Of a stretch of 64,000 bases of DNA, positions 35,400 through 44,005 are shown in pieces. The notes under the pieces were generated by a model. That model was not told where the DNA came from and did not search any database. It was given only the letters and a program-made list of their open reading frames with translations. Position 1 is the stretch's first letter, and every line of letters begins with the position of its first letter. Position numbers and translations under genes: made by a program. The DNA is from Bacteriovoracaceae bacterium UBA6200 (lineage in GTDB: Bacteria; Bdellovibrionota; Bacteriovoracia; Bacteriovoracales; Bacteriovoracaceae). The stretch lies in contig DISW01000023.1 in the NCBI GenBank assembly GCA_002422605.1, forward strand, positions 186,001-250,000, given 5' to 3'.

Positions 35400-36283
35400 T
35401 GTATCTGGTCAGCCTCCTGAGAATTATACTTGACCTGAGTCCTCAGGTTGTTTTCTTCCCACATATGTTGAAGCTCGTTTACAAGTTTTTGAGTTTCTTG
35501 AGGAAAATCAGAAAATTCGAATCCTTCGAGCTGGAGCTGTTTGAGTTTTTTTAGAATTTTTTTAAGCGAACTATCGATTTCCAGGAATTCTCGTTGAAAA
35601 GGTTTATGAGGTGTGGACTTGATTGCCTCTGAAACACCATTGACCTTAGCTAATTTTACGAATTTTTTTATTTCACGAATTGGTAATTCTTTAACGTGAT
35701 CGAGTGCCGTCTGCTGTTCTTCTTTATTTAGTTTAACAATTTCATTCGTCTGACTGAGTGAGAGCTCTCCGTTCCGTCGGGCCTCTTTAACTTCTGAAGA
35801 TGCCAGCTCATCCCGCTTAATGGCCTGATGAATTTGTTTAGGAGATAGACCTGTTTTTTCTGATACCATATGAAGAAATTTTTCGGCAGGAAGAATTTCG
35901 ACAGAAGCGGCTTCTTTAGAAGATTGAACTTCGGCTTCAGGTTCCGGTTCCGGATGAATCTCCTGGTAGATTTCCTTGGCCCGACGAAGATGAGACTCCA
36001 TTTCTATATTAGAGAGGTCTTTGCGGACAAGGTTTTCATCAATAGAAACGAGTTCTCGTTCCAAAGCATTGCGGTCTACGACCATAACTGGGGCTTCGGT
36101 GTATCCTAAGTTTAAAAGGGCCTGATAACGGCGAGCTCCTGCAAGGATGACATTATCTGTGGAGATAACCAAAGGAGCGATGAGACCTAAAGTTTGAATA
36201 GATTTTTCCAATTCAGTGACATCTGTTCCTAGACGTAAATATGGATTAGTGGCCTTAAGCTCACTGAGCTTTCTAACTTCCAC
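35396..36283 (-). CDS. ParB/Spo0J-like nuclease-domain protein, orphan
   Basis: This 295-residue protein has an N-terminal ParB domain (NPYLRLGTDVTELEKSIQTLGLIAPLVI, then ILAGARRYQALLNLGY) and an HTH part (EKTGLSPKQIHQAIKRDELA). The ParB box LAGARR fits the CTP-binding GxxRxxA pattern. No parA lies nearby, so it is not the chromosomal ParAB pair. It may be a DNA-binding regulator or clamp with another site. A run of PEPEPEAE around residues 113-121 forms a linker. Confidence 0.82.
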   Translation of the reverse strand: MEVRKLSELKATNPYLRLGTDVTELEKSIQTLGLIAPLVISTDNVILAGARRYQALLNLGYTEAPVMVVDRNALERELVSIDENLVRKDLSNIEMESHLRRAKEIYQEIHPEPEPEAEVQSSKEAASVEILPAEKFLHMVSEKTGLSPKQIHQAIKRDELASSEVKEARRNGELSLSQTNEIVKLNKEEQQTALDHVKELPIREIKKFVKLAKVNGVSEAIKSTPHKPFQREFLEIDSSLKKILKKLKQLQLEGFEFSDFPQETQKLVNELQHMWEENNLRTQVKYNSQEADQIQ

Positions 36284-36386
36284 GAGTGACTCCCTTGATT
36301 AATTTGTAAGATTCTCTATGGTGCCCGAGTTGAGGTTTCTTGTCAGATATTACTGTTTTAAAAAAACTGACATGTAATAAAAATTG

Positions 36387-36406
36387 TTGATACTGCGAAA
36401 TATCAT
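36387..36406. promoter_or_regulatory. Inverted repeat upstream of the chemoreceptor gene
   Basis: TTGATA and TATCAT arms are 8 bases apart, about 50 bases before the start codon. Arms resemble FNR half-sites, but spacing differs from the standard N4. Confidence 0.25.
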
Positions 36407-36453
36407 GTTTGGGAAAATAAAAATTCATAGATAATAGTAAGTTCTTAATCTAA

Positions 36454-38076
36454 ATGGAAGTTAGCTTGAATATTCAAACAAAAATTCTCATTCCTCTTGT
36501 CGTTATATTTAGTCTTATGTCTGGAGTCGTCATTTTCCTGAATTATTCAAATCAATTAGAATTTGTTGAAAAGGTAATAGAAGACCAGGCCGTTCAAACC
36601 GCCTCCCAATATTTTGATAGCGTCAATGCCATGATGATCACTGGGACCATGGAGAATCGTGAGATTCTCCGGGAAAAACTTCTTGAGAATAAAGACATCA
36701 CAGATGTACGCATTGTCCGATCGCCAGAGGTTAATGAGATGTACGGTGAAGGTTTGGGCCATGAAAGCGTTCAGGATGATTTGGATAAAAGAGGTCTTAA
36801 CGGAGAGGAAATAAGAATCGTTCAAAGTTTTCAAGGCAAGCGTATTTTGACTGTTCTCGTTCCTGTTAGGGCAAGTTCCAATTATCGAGGTACTAATTGT
36901 CTGGAGTGCCATGATGTTAAAGAGGGCACGGTTCTTGGTGCAACAAGAATTACTTATTCCTTAGAGCGGCAGGATCTGGAAGTTAAAGAAAATAGCATTC
37001 ATGTGGGCAAGATGCTGATAGGGCTTTTTATCGTTGCTTTGATTATTGTGGTTTTTGTCTTAAGAGTTATTGCTATTAAGAGGCTTAAGCGAACTCAAAA
37101 AGAAATGGAAGGCATTGCAAACCACATGGATCTTACAAAAGTTCTTTCTCGAAACGGGTCTAAGGATGAAATAGCTAAACTTCTCAATGCTTTTGATGGG
37201 ATGTTAAAGAACATACGGGAAAGTCTTTGCCATGTGAAAACTTCCACTGAAAAAATTGTTAATGGTACTGAAGAGATTACTGAAATTACTGATCTGACAG
37301 TTTCCAATATATTTCAACAAAAAGAAGAAATTAAACAGGTAGGAGAAACTCTTCGGAAAATGAGTCACTCTTCTCAAACGGTGGCAGATAATACATCTCA
37401 ATCTGAATTATTCACAAATACTGTGGAAGCTGAAGTCGCCGATGGCGCAAATCAAGCTTTCTCTGCCAGAGAAAAGATTAATAATCTTTATCAGAAAATT
37501 GAACAGGTTGCTTCTATCGCGGCCCGTTTGGAAGAGGAAACTGTTCGTATCGCTCAAACCGTAAAAGTGGTTGATGATATCACCTTAAATACCCGCTTAT
37601 TATCATTCAATGCTTCAGTGGAAGCCGCTCGAGCAAATCATGCCGGCCAGGGCTTTGCTGTTGTTGCGAGGGAGATTGGAGAACTGGCCCAGCAAACCAG
37701 TAATTCCAATAAGGGAATTGCTGAATGTACCAATCAGTTAAAACTTCTCATGCAGGAAACAGTGGGACTCATTAAAGACACTATGAAACTTGCGGATGAA
37801 GGACGAAATGAGGTGAATACTTCCTACGAAGCCTTTAAGAAAGTTTCCATAGAAATGGCAAAGCTAAAAGAAGTCATGGTCGATATTGCAGGAAGTACGA
37901 AAGAGCAGAGTGAAGCCACTAAAGAGGTTGAAATTAATATCAACTCAATCACAGAACTTTCAAATAAAACAACTGATGCGGCCCAGAGAATTGGTGAGGT
38001 CAGCAATGATTTTGCCAAGCTCACCAATGAACTTAATGAATTGATTATGAGATTTAAATTGTTTCCAGATGATTAA
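36454..38076 (+). CDS. Methyl-accepting chemotaxis protein with c-type heme motif
   Basis: This 540-residue receptor has an N-terminal membrane helix (about 10-30), a periplasmic sensor of about 155 residues, a second helix (about 188-208), a HAMP-like linker and a cytoplasmic signalling domain with the hairpin tip EAARANHAGQGFAVVAREIGELAQQT. In the sensor, NCLECH (Cys149, Cys152, His153) is a CxxCH heme-c site in a domain like those of heme-bearing sensors (DUF3365-type). It probably senses redox potential, oxygen or NO. No clear ribosome-binding site; no CheR docking pentapeptide at the end. Confidence 0.9.
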   Translation: MEVSLNIQTKILIPLVVIFSLMSGVVIFLNYSNQLEFVEKVIEDQAVQTASQYFDSVNAMMITGTMENREILREKLLENKDITDVRIVRSPEVNEMYGEGLGHESVQDDLDKRGLNGEEIRIVQSFQGKRILTVLVPVRASSNYRGTNCLECHDVKEGTVLGATRITYSLERQDLEVKENSIHVGKMLIGLFIVALIIVVFVLRVIAIKRLKRTQKEMEGIANHMDLTKVLSRNGSKDEIAKLLNAFDGMLKNIRESLCHVKTSTEKIVNGTEEITEITDLTVSNIFQQKEEIKQVGETLRKMSHSSQTVADNTSQSELFTNTVEAEVADGANQAFSAREKINNLYQKIEQVASIAARLEEETVRIAQTVKVVDDITLNTRLLSFNASVEAARANHAGQGFAVVAREIGELAQQTSNSNKGIAECTNQLKLLMQETVGLIKDTMKLADEGRNEVNTSYEAFKKVSIEMAKLKEVMVDIAGSTKEQSEATKEVEININSITELSNKTTDAAQRIGEVSNDFAKLTNELNELIMRFKLFPDD

Positions 38077-38765
38077 TTGTTTGAAATCTCTTTAAGTTTG
38101 TCCGGCTTAATGATGTAGAGGATCTTCTCTTTCTCTTCGATAATGCCGCATTCTTTAAATTCGGTGATAAAACGAGTAACTGTTTCATTAACTGTTCCCG
38201 TAAGCGAGGCTATCTCCTCTCGAGTAAGCTTTACATCAATTCTGAGACCATCATGTAATTGGGTCCCATACTTTATACTCATTTGAATAAGGAGATCCGC
38301 CAGGCGTGATTTGACGTTTTTACTAATAAATGAAGTTATTCTTAAATCAGCATCCTTAAGCTCGTGAGAAAGATATTTAAGAAAATGTTGCGTTAGCTGA
38401 GGATGTTCTTCGATGGCCTTCATCAGAAAATCTTTTTCAATATAACAGAGGTTAGCGTCTTCAAGCACCGTGGCGGTTGCAATGTAATGCTCACCTTCAA
38501 AAATGTGATAATGGCCCGCCATGTCGCCCTGACCCTTTATTTTAATCATGGCATCTTTACCATTGGGTTCTTTCCGGACGATTTTAACTTTGCCACTTTG
38601 AATGCAATAAAGGCCGTTAGCAAGTTGTCCAGCTACATAGAGAACTTCGCCTTTTTTTAATTTCTTTTCTACTTTGTGATGATCAATTTTTTCTACAATG
38701 GTTGTGTCTAGACCACAAAAGAATCCATTTTTCTTACTTGTGCAGTTGATGCAGCTGGTGCCCAT
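38073..38765 (-). CDS. FNR-type Crp family regulator with Fe-S cysteines
   Basis: This 230-residue regulator has a cyclic-nucleotide-type sensor domain and a C-terminal winged HTH (LTREEIASLTGTVNETVTRF). N-terminal cysteines 5, 8 and 17 plus Cys107 match the four ligands of FNR's [4Fe-4S] cluster: the distance between the second and fourth Cys is 99 residues, the same as in E. coli FNR (23 to 122). It likely senses oxygen and controls respiratory genes. Tail-to-tail with the chemoreceptor, 4 bases overlap. AAGGAG precedes the ATG. Confidence 0.87.
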   Translation of the reverse strand: MGTSCINCTSKKNGFFCGLDTTIVEKIDHHKVEKKLKKGEVLYVAGQLANGLYCIQSGKVKIVRKEPNGKDAMIKIKGQGDMAGHYHIFEGEHYIATATVLEDANLCYIEKDFLMKAIEEHPQLTQHFLKYLSHELKDADLRITSFISKNVKSRLADLLIQMSIKYGTQLHDGLRIDVKLTREEIASLTGTVNETVTRFITEFKECGIIEEKEKILYIIKPDKLKEISNN

Positions 38766-38798
38766 TCATACTCCTTACGAGGGTTGAAGATACTCTGA

Positions 38799-38826
38799 AT
38801 CATAATGGGGTGTTAGTTTTTCGTAA
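38799..38826 (-). promoter_or_regulatory. Probable promoter of the FNR-type gene
   Basis: TTACGA (-35) and TATGAT (-10) are 16 bases apart on the minus strand. A 12-base palindrome (GCCAAATTTGGC, 38829-38840) adjoins the -35 on its upstream side. Confidence 0.4.
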
Positions 38827-38861
38827 GCGCCAAATTTGGCATATGGTTCAAAAGTGTGAGG

Positions 38862-38881
38862 AAGGCCACCATAGTGGCCTT
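38862..38881 (-). terminator. Hairpin after the Gly-Pro-rich secreted gene
   Basis: AAGGCCAC and GTGGCCTT form an 8-bp stem around a 4-base loop. It lies just after the secreted protein's stop codon on the minus strand; the T-run is weak. Confidence 0.5.
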
Positions 38882-38891
38882 TGTAAGGAAT

Positions 38892-39365
38892 TTACTTAGT
38901 TATAAGAGTCACTGAGAGATTATTTCTTCTATCTACTCTTCCAGTTAACTTACAGTTACCTGTTAAATAGATCGTTGGTCTTTTGAAAATACGGCTGACT
39001 CCTAGAGTTCCACAGTCAACATCTTCTGAAGTGCCATGATAAATAAGCTTGTCTCCCATGAGCATCAGCCCCTCAACAGCAACTTTTTGCTGGTAAATAA
39101 CGGTTGGAACTGATTGTGGTATTGGATGACGACCACCTGGACCAGGGTAGCCTGGTCCTGGATAATGATGACCCCAAGTATAACGTTCTTCTACGACAGT
39201 CACTTCCACAAAACCTTGACCAGTAGTCTGATTAACTTGAAAGCGTGTGTTTACGGATTGGTACGAATTCTCAATTCTGGTCAGCCTACTTTCCAGAATG
39301 GTTATTTCTGAAGCATGAAGTAGAGAAGTAAGTGAGAAGAAGCTAAGTAGGATCATAAATTTCAT
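38892..39365 (-). CDS. Secreted hypothetical protein with Gly-Pro segment
   Basis: This protein of 157 residues has a signal peptide (MKFMILLSFFSLTSLLHA) and a mature domain with a HHYPGPGYPGPGGRHP segment around residues 77-92. Cysteines occur in DVDCGTLG and TGNCKLTG. No family recognised. I use the ATG at 39365 with AAGGAG upstream rather than one 20 codons before. It lies upstream of the FNR-type gene but has its own hairpin end. Confidence 0.6.
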   Translation of the reverse strand: MKFMILLSFFSLTSLLHASEITILESRLTRIENSYQSVNTRFQVNQTTGQGFVEVTVVEERYTWGHHYPGPGYPGPGGRHPIPQSVPTVIYQQKVAVEGLMLMGDKLIYHGTSEDVDCGTLGVSRIFKRPTIYLTGNCKLTGRVDRRNNLSVTLITK

Positions 39366-39495
39366 GTCGTATCTCCTTAGTTGATCGTTGCCGGACTTCT
39401 TATCTCTTAATTTTTTCCATGTCATGAGAATTTCCTGATTTTATCAGTAAATATAAGCTAAAGTTAAACGACGTTTGAAAAAAACTGGAGGAGTT

Positions 39496-39939
39496 ATGAA
39501 AGCCAAAAAAATTGTCATCGCAGTAAGTCTTGAGGAAGAAACTCTTAAGCCGCTACAACAGCTTAAGAATATGGGCATCTCTCAGGATGCAGAGATCCAT
39601 TTAGTGCATATTGTTCCAACAATACTATATGCACGCGGCATGCAATTTTCAGTTTTAACTTATCCTCTTCCTGAGGAGCGTCCTAAAATTGAAGAGGATA
39701 TCATCTCCAGACTTAAAGAAATTAAAAACGATATTTTGCCAGAAGTTCAGAATGTAACTTTTAAATGTCTTTTTGATGCTAACGAAAAAGCTGCTTTTAA
39801 TGATTATGTAGAGGCACAAAAAGCTGATTTAGTGATTGTGGCCACAAGAGGCAGACATGGACTTAAAACGATCTTTGACAGTTCATTTGCCCAGCATCAG
39901 TTGAAGTACTCACCAGTAAACGTTCTGGTTTTAAGATAG
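39496..39939 (+). CDS. Universal stress protein (UspA family)
   Basis: This 147-residue cytoplasmic protein has the USP fold: an N-terminal KIVIAVSLEEETLKPL, and a C-terminal DLVIVATRGRHGLKTIFDSSFAQHQLKYSPVNVLVLR. The ATP loop is unusual: GRHGLKTIFDSSFAQ keeps one glycine pair but lacks the full G-x2-G-x9-G(S/T) pattern, so nucleotide binding is uncertain. GGAGGAG precedes the ATG. The divergent gap includes a CTGAT-TTT-ATCAG repeat at 39435-39447. Near the FNR-type gene, as anaerobic Usp genes often are. Confidence 0.85.
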   Translation: MKAKKIVIAVSLEEETLKPLQQLKNMGISQDAEIHLVHIVPTILYARGMQFSVLTYPLPEERPKIEEDIISRLKEIKNDILPEVQNVTFKCLFDANEKAAFNDYVEAQKADLVIVATRGRHGLKTIFDSSFAQHQLKYSPVNVLVLR

Positions 39940-39941
39940 GA

Positions 39942-40829
39942 TTAAATTTTAATATGCCAAGGTTCGTAGCGTACGCCTAAAGAGTTCATCTCTTCATAGC
40001 GTATGTCTACGTAACCGAGGTCTCTTAGAATTTGAAATTCTCTTGTCGCTGCAAAATTTTCATTGAAGTTATTAAGTCCAAATCCTACTTTCCCAATATC
40101 AAAATCATTCTGTCCGTGGAAGGAATAGCCTGGAGGAGCAAGGGATCTGGATGCCTTAGACAAATTCCCCTCTGATTGATGTGTCTTCTCCAAAAATAAA
40201 TGGAATTGTTTGGCAAGGGCCCTTACTCCTGAAGTAAGGATAATTGAGTCCCCAACATCTTTTCTAATTTTATTGTAGGCATCCAGGGAAGGACCTTTCC
40301 TTAAAAAATGGCCTGTATAGGGAACCTTCACAGTTGTTTTTTTGGAAATATTTTGCGTGAGCGATGTGAAATTTTTCTCACCATGAAAGCCATATGATCT
40401 GGCATCAAAATAAAAAAGTCGTTCGATGAAATCTTTTTCTTCCCGGGTAACAGCTTCAATTCTTGCAGCTGATCGAGAGTACATAAAAAATTCATCCATC
40501 CCGAGCAAATTGAAGTTACCATTACCGACATATCTTTGCACGGCCCTAAACTTTGCTAACACTTGCTCGAGAAGTATGGCATCCTGACCTTTGCAATAGA
40601 TGTCGTCTGCAAAGTTCTCATTAAAATTAAGACTTTTTTTAGTGATATCATTACCAGCATCAAGCACCTTATCGGTGTTGTCTAGAGCGGCTGATCCTAT
40701 ATCTTCCAGATGAGACACTTCTTTATTTTCAATTGGTTTCTGGAAAAAAGAGGGTAAGTGGAGGGAACATCCACAAGAAAAGAGAGGTAGAGAATAAGAA
40801 AGATATTTTACAAATTCTCTTCTCTTCAT
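39942..40829 (-). CDS. VanY-like D-Ala-D-Ala carboxypeptidase (M15)
   Basis: This 295-residue protein has a basic N-terminus and a hydrophobic stretch with two Cys (LFSCGC, possible lipobox or Tat-like KRREF). The C-terminal domain matches M15B peptidases: ILTSGVRALAKQFHLF, SRSLAPPGYSFHGQNDFDIG with the zinc ligands His and Asp, and EPWHIKI with the last His. It probably trims peptidoglycan stem peptides in the periplasm. The gene starts inside the stop codon of the upstream zinc-ribbon gene (TGATG). Confidence 0.85.
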   Translation of the reverse strand: MKRREFVKYLSYSLPLFSCGCSLHLPSFFQKPIENKEVSHLEDIGSAALDNTDKVLDAGNDITKKSLNFNENFADDIYCKGQDAILLEQVLAKFRAVQRYVGNGNFNLLGMDEFFMYSRSAARIEAVTREEKDFIERLFYFDARSYGFHGEKNFTSLTQNISKKTTVKVPYTGHFLRKGPSLDAYNKIRKDVGDSIILTSGVRALAKQFHLFLEKTHQSEGNLSKASRSLAPPGYSFHGQNDFDIGKVGFGLNNFNENFAATREFQILRDLGYVDIRYEEMNSLGVRYEPWHIKI

Positions 40830-41206
40830 CAGCGATTTCCGTTGATTGGACCGCGAGGTTTATTGGTTTTCTTTAAGCTGATTTCAGATGGAGAAAGAGT
40901 TGCTCCATGTTCACGGCGAAACATCTTTTTTATTGAAGTATCACTTTGAGCAGTCTGGCGGCAGGTATCTGCAATTTTTAATTGATCAGCACATTTAACA
41001 CAAATCCATTCAGCTTCAGTTGTAGGATTGTGATGGTAGTAAAGTTCTACGTCTGGACGTACTTGTTGGCATTCTTCACAGAAATTTCTTTGATCCTGGT
41101 GAAGGACTGATTCTGTTACTTGTTTCTTTTTTATCTGTTCCCGCTCATTAGGGTTTTGTGTAGGTTTAAGTCCTGCTTTGAGTAACTGCTCTTTTAAGCT
41201 TTTCAC
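40829..41206 (-). CDS. Small zinc-ribbon-like hypothetical protein
   Basis: This 125-residue charged protein has a CEECQQ pair (about residue 43) and a CVKCADQ pair (about 69), a likely zinc ribbon, with a further Cys in ADTCRQT. N- and C-terminal parts are Lys-rich. It has no signal peptide. Translationally coupled to the M15 peptidase gene downstream. Family not recognised. Confidence 0.6.
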   Translation of the reverse strand: MKSLKEQLLKAGLKPTQNPNEREQIKKKQVTESVLHQDQRNFCEECQQVRPDVELYYHHNPTTEAEWICVKCADQLKIADTCRQTAQSDTSIKKMFRREHGATLSPSEISLKKTNKPRGPINGNR

Positions 41207-41283
41207 TGTCGGTTCTCCATTCTGGTTTTTCCTAATGGTAGCAAAAATCCAAACGTTCCACTACTGCCAGTTTTTGCCCCGAC

Positions 41284-42837
41284 TTATTTGAGCATAATAT
41301 CTTCAAAAGAGGCGAGTCCGGCTTTGGCCCCTTCACCCATGGCTATAATAATTTGTTTGTATGGGACTGTAGTAACGTCACCTGCGGCGTAAATACCCGG
41401 AACATTTGTGCGACATTTTTCATCCACTACGATTTCTCCGAAGCGATTGGTTGCCACCATGCCTTTGATAAAGCCCGAGTTAGGTACCAGACCAATTTGA
41501 ACGAATACTCCATCTAGTTCAATTTGCTTGATTTCACCTGTACTACGGTCTTCAAACTCTAATGAAGTCACTTTGCCATTATCTCCAATAACCCGATTGG
41601 TACGAGCATTCTTATGAATGGTTACATTGGGAAGGGACGAGAGCTTTTGAACCAAAACCTGATCAGCCTTTAATTCTGGCGCGAATTCAAATAAAGTGAC
41701 CGACTTCACAATTCCGGCAAGGTCAATGGCCGCTTCTACTCCGGAGTTCCCCCCACCGATCACAGCGATATCTTTTCCTTTAAAATAGGGACCATCGCAG
41801 TGCGGACAAAAGGCCACCCCGCGTCCAAGGTATTCCTTTTCTCCCGGTATTCCAAGTTCCCGCCACTTGGCGCCAGTGGCAACAATGAGGGATTTTGTTT
41901 TGAGGAATTCGCCACTTTCAAGCTCCAGCCGCTTCATTTCTCCTTCACCGACAGATTTAACTCGTCTGTGTTCTAAGAGTTTAATCGGATAGTCACTTAT
42001 GTGCTCGGCAAGCTTCGCTGCTAGTTGTGGGCCCTCGGTGTATTTCACAGAAATGAGGTTTTCAATTCCTTTCGTATCCTGAACCTGTCCGCCAACTTTT
42101 TCAGCGATGATAGCAGTTTTAAGACCTTTTCGAGCAGAGTAGATGGCCGCAGAGGCTCCGGCAGGGCCTGACCCCACAACCACCACATCATATTCACCTA
42201 GATCTAAATTCTCAGGTACCAGTTTTACGCCTTCATCTATTCCGAACTCTTTTTCTAATTTCGTAATAAGATCGACTAGTCCAATTTTTCCGGAACTGAT
42301 CAACTTATCTTCATTCATAACACTCGGAACACCTTGAATACCTAGCTTTTCCACTTCTTCTTGAACCAAACCGCCGTCAATCATACTGTGTTTAAACTCA
42401 GGATGATGAAGGGCCATGATATTCAGCGCCTGAACAACTTCGGGACAGTTTTCACAACTAAGTGAGATATAAGTTCTAATTTCAATCGGCCCTTTAAGTC
42501 GTTTCACCCGTGCCAAGATGGAGTCATCAGGTAATTTACCTTTTCCATCGGCATGGAGAATCGAGAGAACCAGTGAGGTGAATTCATGTCCGCCAGGAAC
42601 ACCTAAGAAAGTAATGCCAGTCGCTGCACCTTTATAATCTAAAGTGAGCTTAGGAATTTGTGATTCTTCACTACTTTCATTTAAGACAATTTTTGATGAA
42701 GTCGAAGCCAGACTGCGGACCAGATCCAGGAGTTCACTTTGTTTCTCATGGTTTGATTTGGCCACATTTAAGATCACTTCGTTTTCAAGTGCCTGATAGA
42801 CGCCTTTTAATTGTTCTAAAATATTACTGTCTAACAT
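41284..42837 (-). CDS. ahpF: Alkyl hydroperoxide reductase subunit F
   Basis: This 517-residue flavoprotein has the AhpF architecture: two N-terminal thioredoxin-like folds with CENCPEV (about residue 125) and a C-terminal thioredoxin-reductase-like part with an FAD site (VVGSGPAGASAAIYSARKG), active-site CPHC in AFCPHCDGPYF, and an NAD(P)H loop (IGGGNSGVEAA). It passes electrons from NADH to AhpC in the cytoplasm. It lies 24 bases downstream of ahpC, same strand. Confidence 0.96.
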   Translation of the reverse strand: MLDSNILEQLKGVYQALENEVILNVAKSNHEKQSELLDLVRSLASTSSKIVLNESSEESQIPKLTLDYKGAATGITFLGVPGGHEFTSLVLSILHADGKGKLPDDSILARVKRLKGPIEIRTYISLSCENCPEVVQALNIMALHHPEFKHSMIDGGLVQEEVEKLGIQGVPSVMNEDKLISSGKIGLVDLITKLEKEFGIDEGVKLVPENLDLGEYDVVVVGSGPAGASAAIYSARKGLKTAIIAEKVGGQVQDTKGIENLISVKYTEGPQLAAKLAEHISDYPIKLLEHRRVKSVGEGEMKRLELESGEFLKTKSLIVATGAKWRELGIPGEKEYLGRGVAFCPHCDGPYFKGKDIAVIGGGNSGVEAAIDLAGIVKSVTLFEFAPELKADQVLVQKLSSLPNVTIHKNARTNRVIGDNGKVTSLEFEDRSTGEIKQIELDGVFVQIGLVPNSGFIKGMVATNRFGEIVVDEKCRTNVPGIYAAGDVTTVPYKQIIIAMGEGAKAGLASFEDIMLK

Positions 42838-42861
42838 AATTCACCTCACACTAAGTTCTAC

Positions 42862-43428
42862 TTAGATTTTACCTACAAGATCGAGTCCTGGTTTAAGAGT
42901 CTCTGCTCCTGGTTTCCATTTTGCCGGACACACTTCATTTGGATTCGCACGGATAAATTGAGCGGCCTTAACTTTTCTTAAAAGCTCATCAGCATTTCTT
43001 CCAATTCCGTTGTCTTGAATTTCGGCAAGTTTGATTTTTCCATCAGGGTCAACTAAGAAAGTTGCACGGTAAGCAAGACCAGCTTCTTCAATATAGGCCC
43101 CAAGAGCTTGAGTTAATGAAGCTGTTGGATCGGCCAGCATTGGATAGTTAATCTTCTTAATTGAGTCTGAAGTATCGTGCCAGGCCTTGTGAGAGAAGTG
43201 AGTATCAGTACTTACTGAATAGATCTCAACTCCCATTTTCTGAAACTCATCATACTTTTCCGCCATGTCCACTAGTTCAGTCGGACATACGAAAGTAAAG
43301 TCGGCCGGATAGAAAAAGAAAATAGACCATTTACCTTCGATATCCTTATTTGTCACAGTTCTAAACTCTGACTTGTGAAAGACTTCTGCTTTAAACTCTG
43401 GAAACTTTGAATTAATAATTGTGCTCAT
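42862..43428 (-). CDS. ahpC: Alkyl hydroperoxide reductase subunit C (peroxiredoxin)
   Basis: This 188-residue 2-Cys peroxiredoxin has the peroxidatic Cys in FTFVCPTELVD (about 48) and the resolving Cys in NEVCPAKWKPG near the C-terminus. It reduces peroxides using AhpF. AGGAGG precedes the ATG. The upstream 90-110 bases hold an inverted repeat (GATAGAgattaTCTATC) that may be an OxyR-type site. Confidence 0.96.
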   Translation of the reverse strand: MSTIINSKFPEFKAEVFHKSEFRTVTNKDIEGKWSIFFFYPADFTFVCPTELVDMAEKYDEFQKMGVEIYSVSTDTHFSHKAWHDTSDSIKKINYPMLADPTASLTQALGAYIEEAGLAYRATFLVDPDGKIKLAEIQDNGIGRNADELLRKVKAAQFIRANPNEVCPAKWKPGAETLKPGLDLVGKI

Positions 43429-43520
43429 TTATTCCTCCTTAATCTGGTTATTGGAAATGTTCACTTAGGACATCTTCGTACAAATTGAGTTTTGCATCCA
43501 ATACTTGATTTCGATGGGGA

Positions 43521-43537
43521 GATAGAGATTATCTATC
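43521..43537 (-). promoter_or_regulatory. Possible peroxide-regulator site upstream of ahpCF
   Basis: A GATAGA-N5-TCTATC repeat gives ATAG-N7-CTAT, one half of the OxyR consensus, about 100 bases before the ahpC start. A second such half is not seen. Confidence 0.3.
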
Positions 43538-43601
43538 ATCAATTAAAGGCCATGTTGCTGAATTCCTTGACCCAAGGAGAAGCTTTTTTTATCCTTTCCT
43601 G

Positions 43602-44003
43602 ATGAAAAAAATATTATCACTGACTCTTCTTCTTTCTTTCTCTTCCGTGGCCGTGGCAGATAACGCTGTTTCGGCCCTTAAGTCTTATATTCCTTTTTTC
43701 GAGCACCCGGGTGTTAATGACCGATATCAAAGATGCTCATTGGATATTTATCGGAAAGTGAACGGAGCAGTTATGGTGGATTTTATCTCCAATAAGATCC
43801 ATAAGTTTTTAGTCACTCCGGATTTGTCATATATACGCGAGAACAATTATCTGAAAATTTCTCAACCTTCTTTTTCTGAGAATGGCGGAACGGTGACAAT
43901 GTCATTAGTGTTTGAAGATCGAACGGTTAAGATTGAGCGGGAGTTATGTGTAGAGGACCGTTGCTGGCCCTCTACCATGGAATGTTCTCTGGATCGTTGG
44001 TAA
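43602..44003 (+). CDS. Secreted hypothetical protein
   Basis: This 133-residue protein has a signal peptide (MKKILSLTLLLSFSSVAVA). The mature part has cysteines at YQRCSLD, RELCVED, DRCWPS and MECSLD, likely paired, and is beta-rich. No family recognised. It is convergent with ompW, two bases between the genes. Confidence 0.65.
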   Translation: MKKILSLTLLLSFSSVAVADNAVSALKSYIPFFEHPGVNDRYQRCSLDIYRKVNGAVMVDFISNKIHKFLVTPDLSYIRENNYLKISQPSFSENGGTVTMSLVFEDRTVKIERELCVEDRCWPSTMECSLDRW

Positions 44004-44005
44004 GC

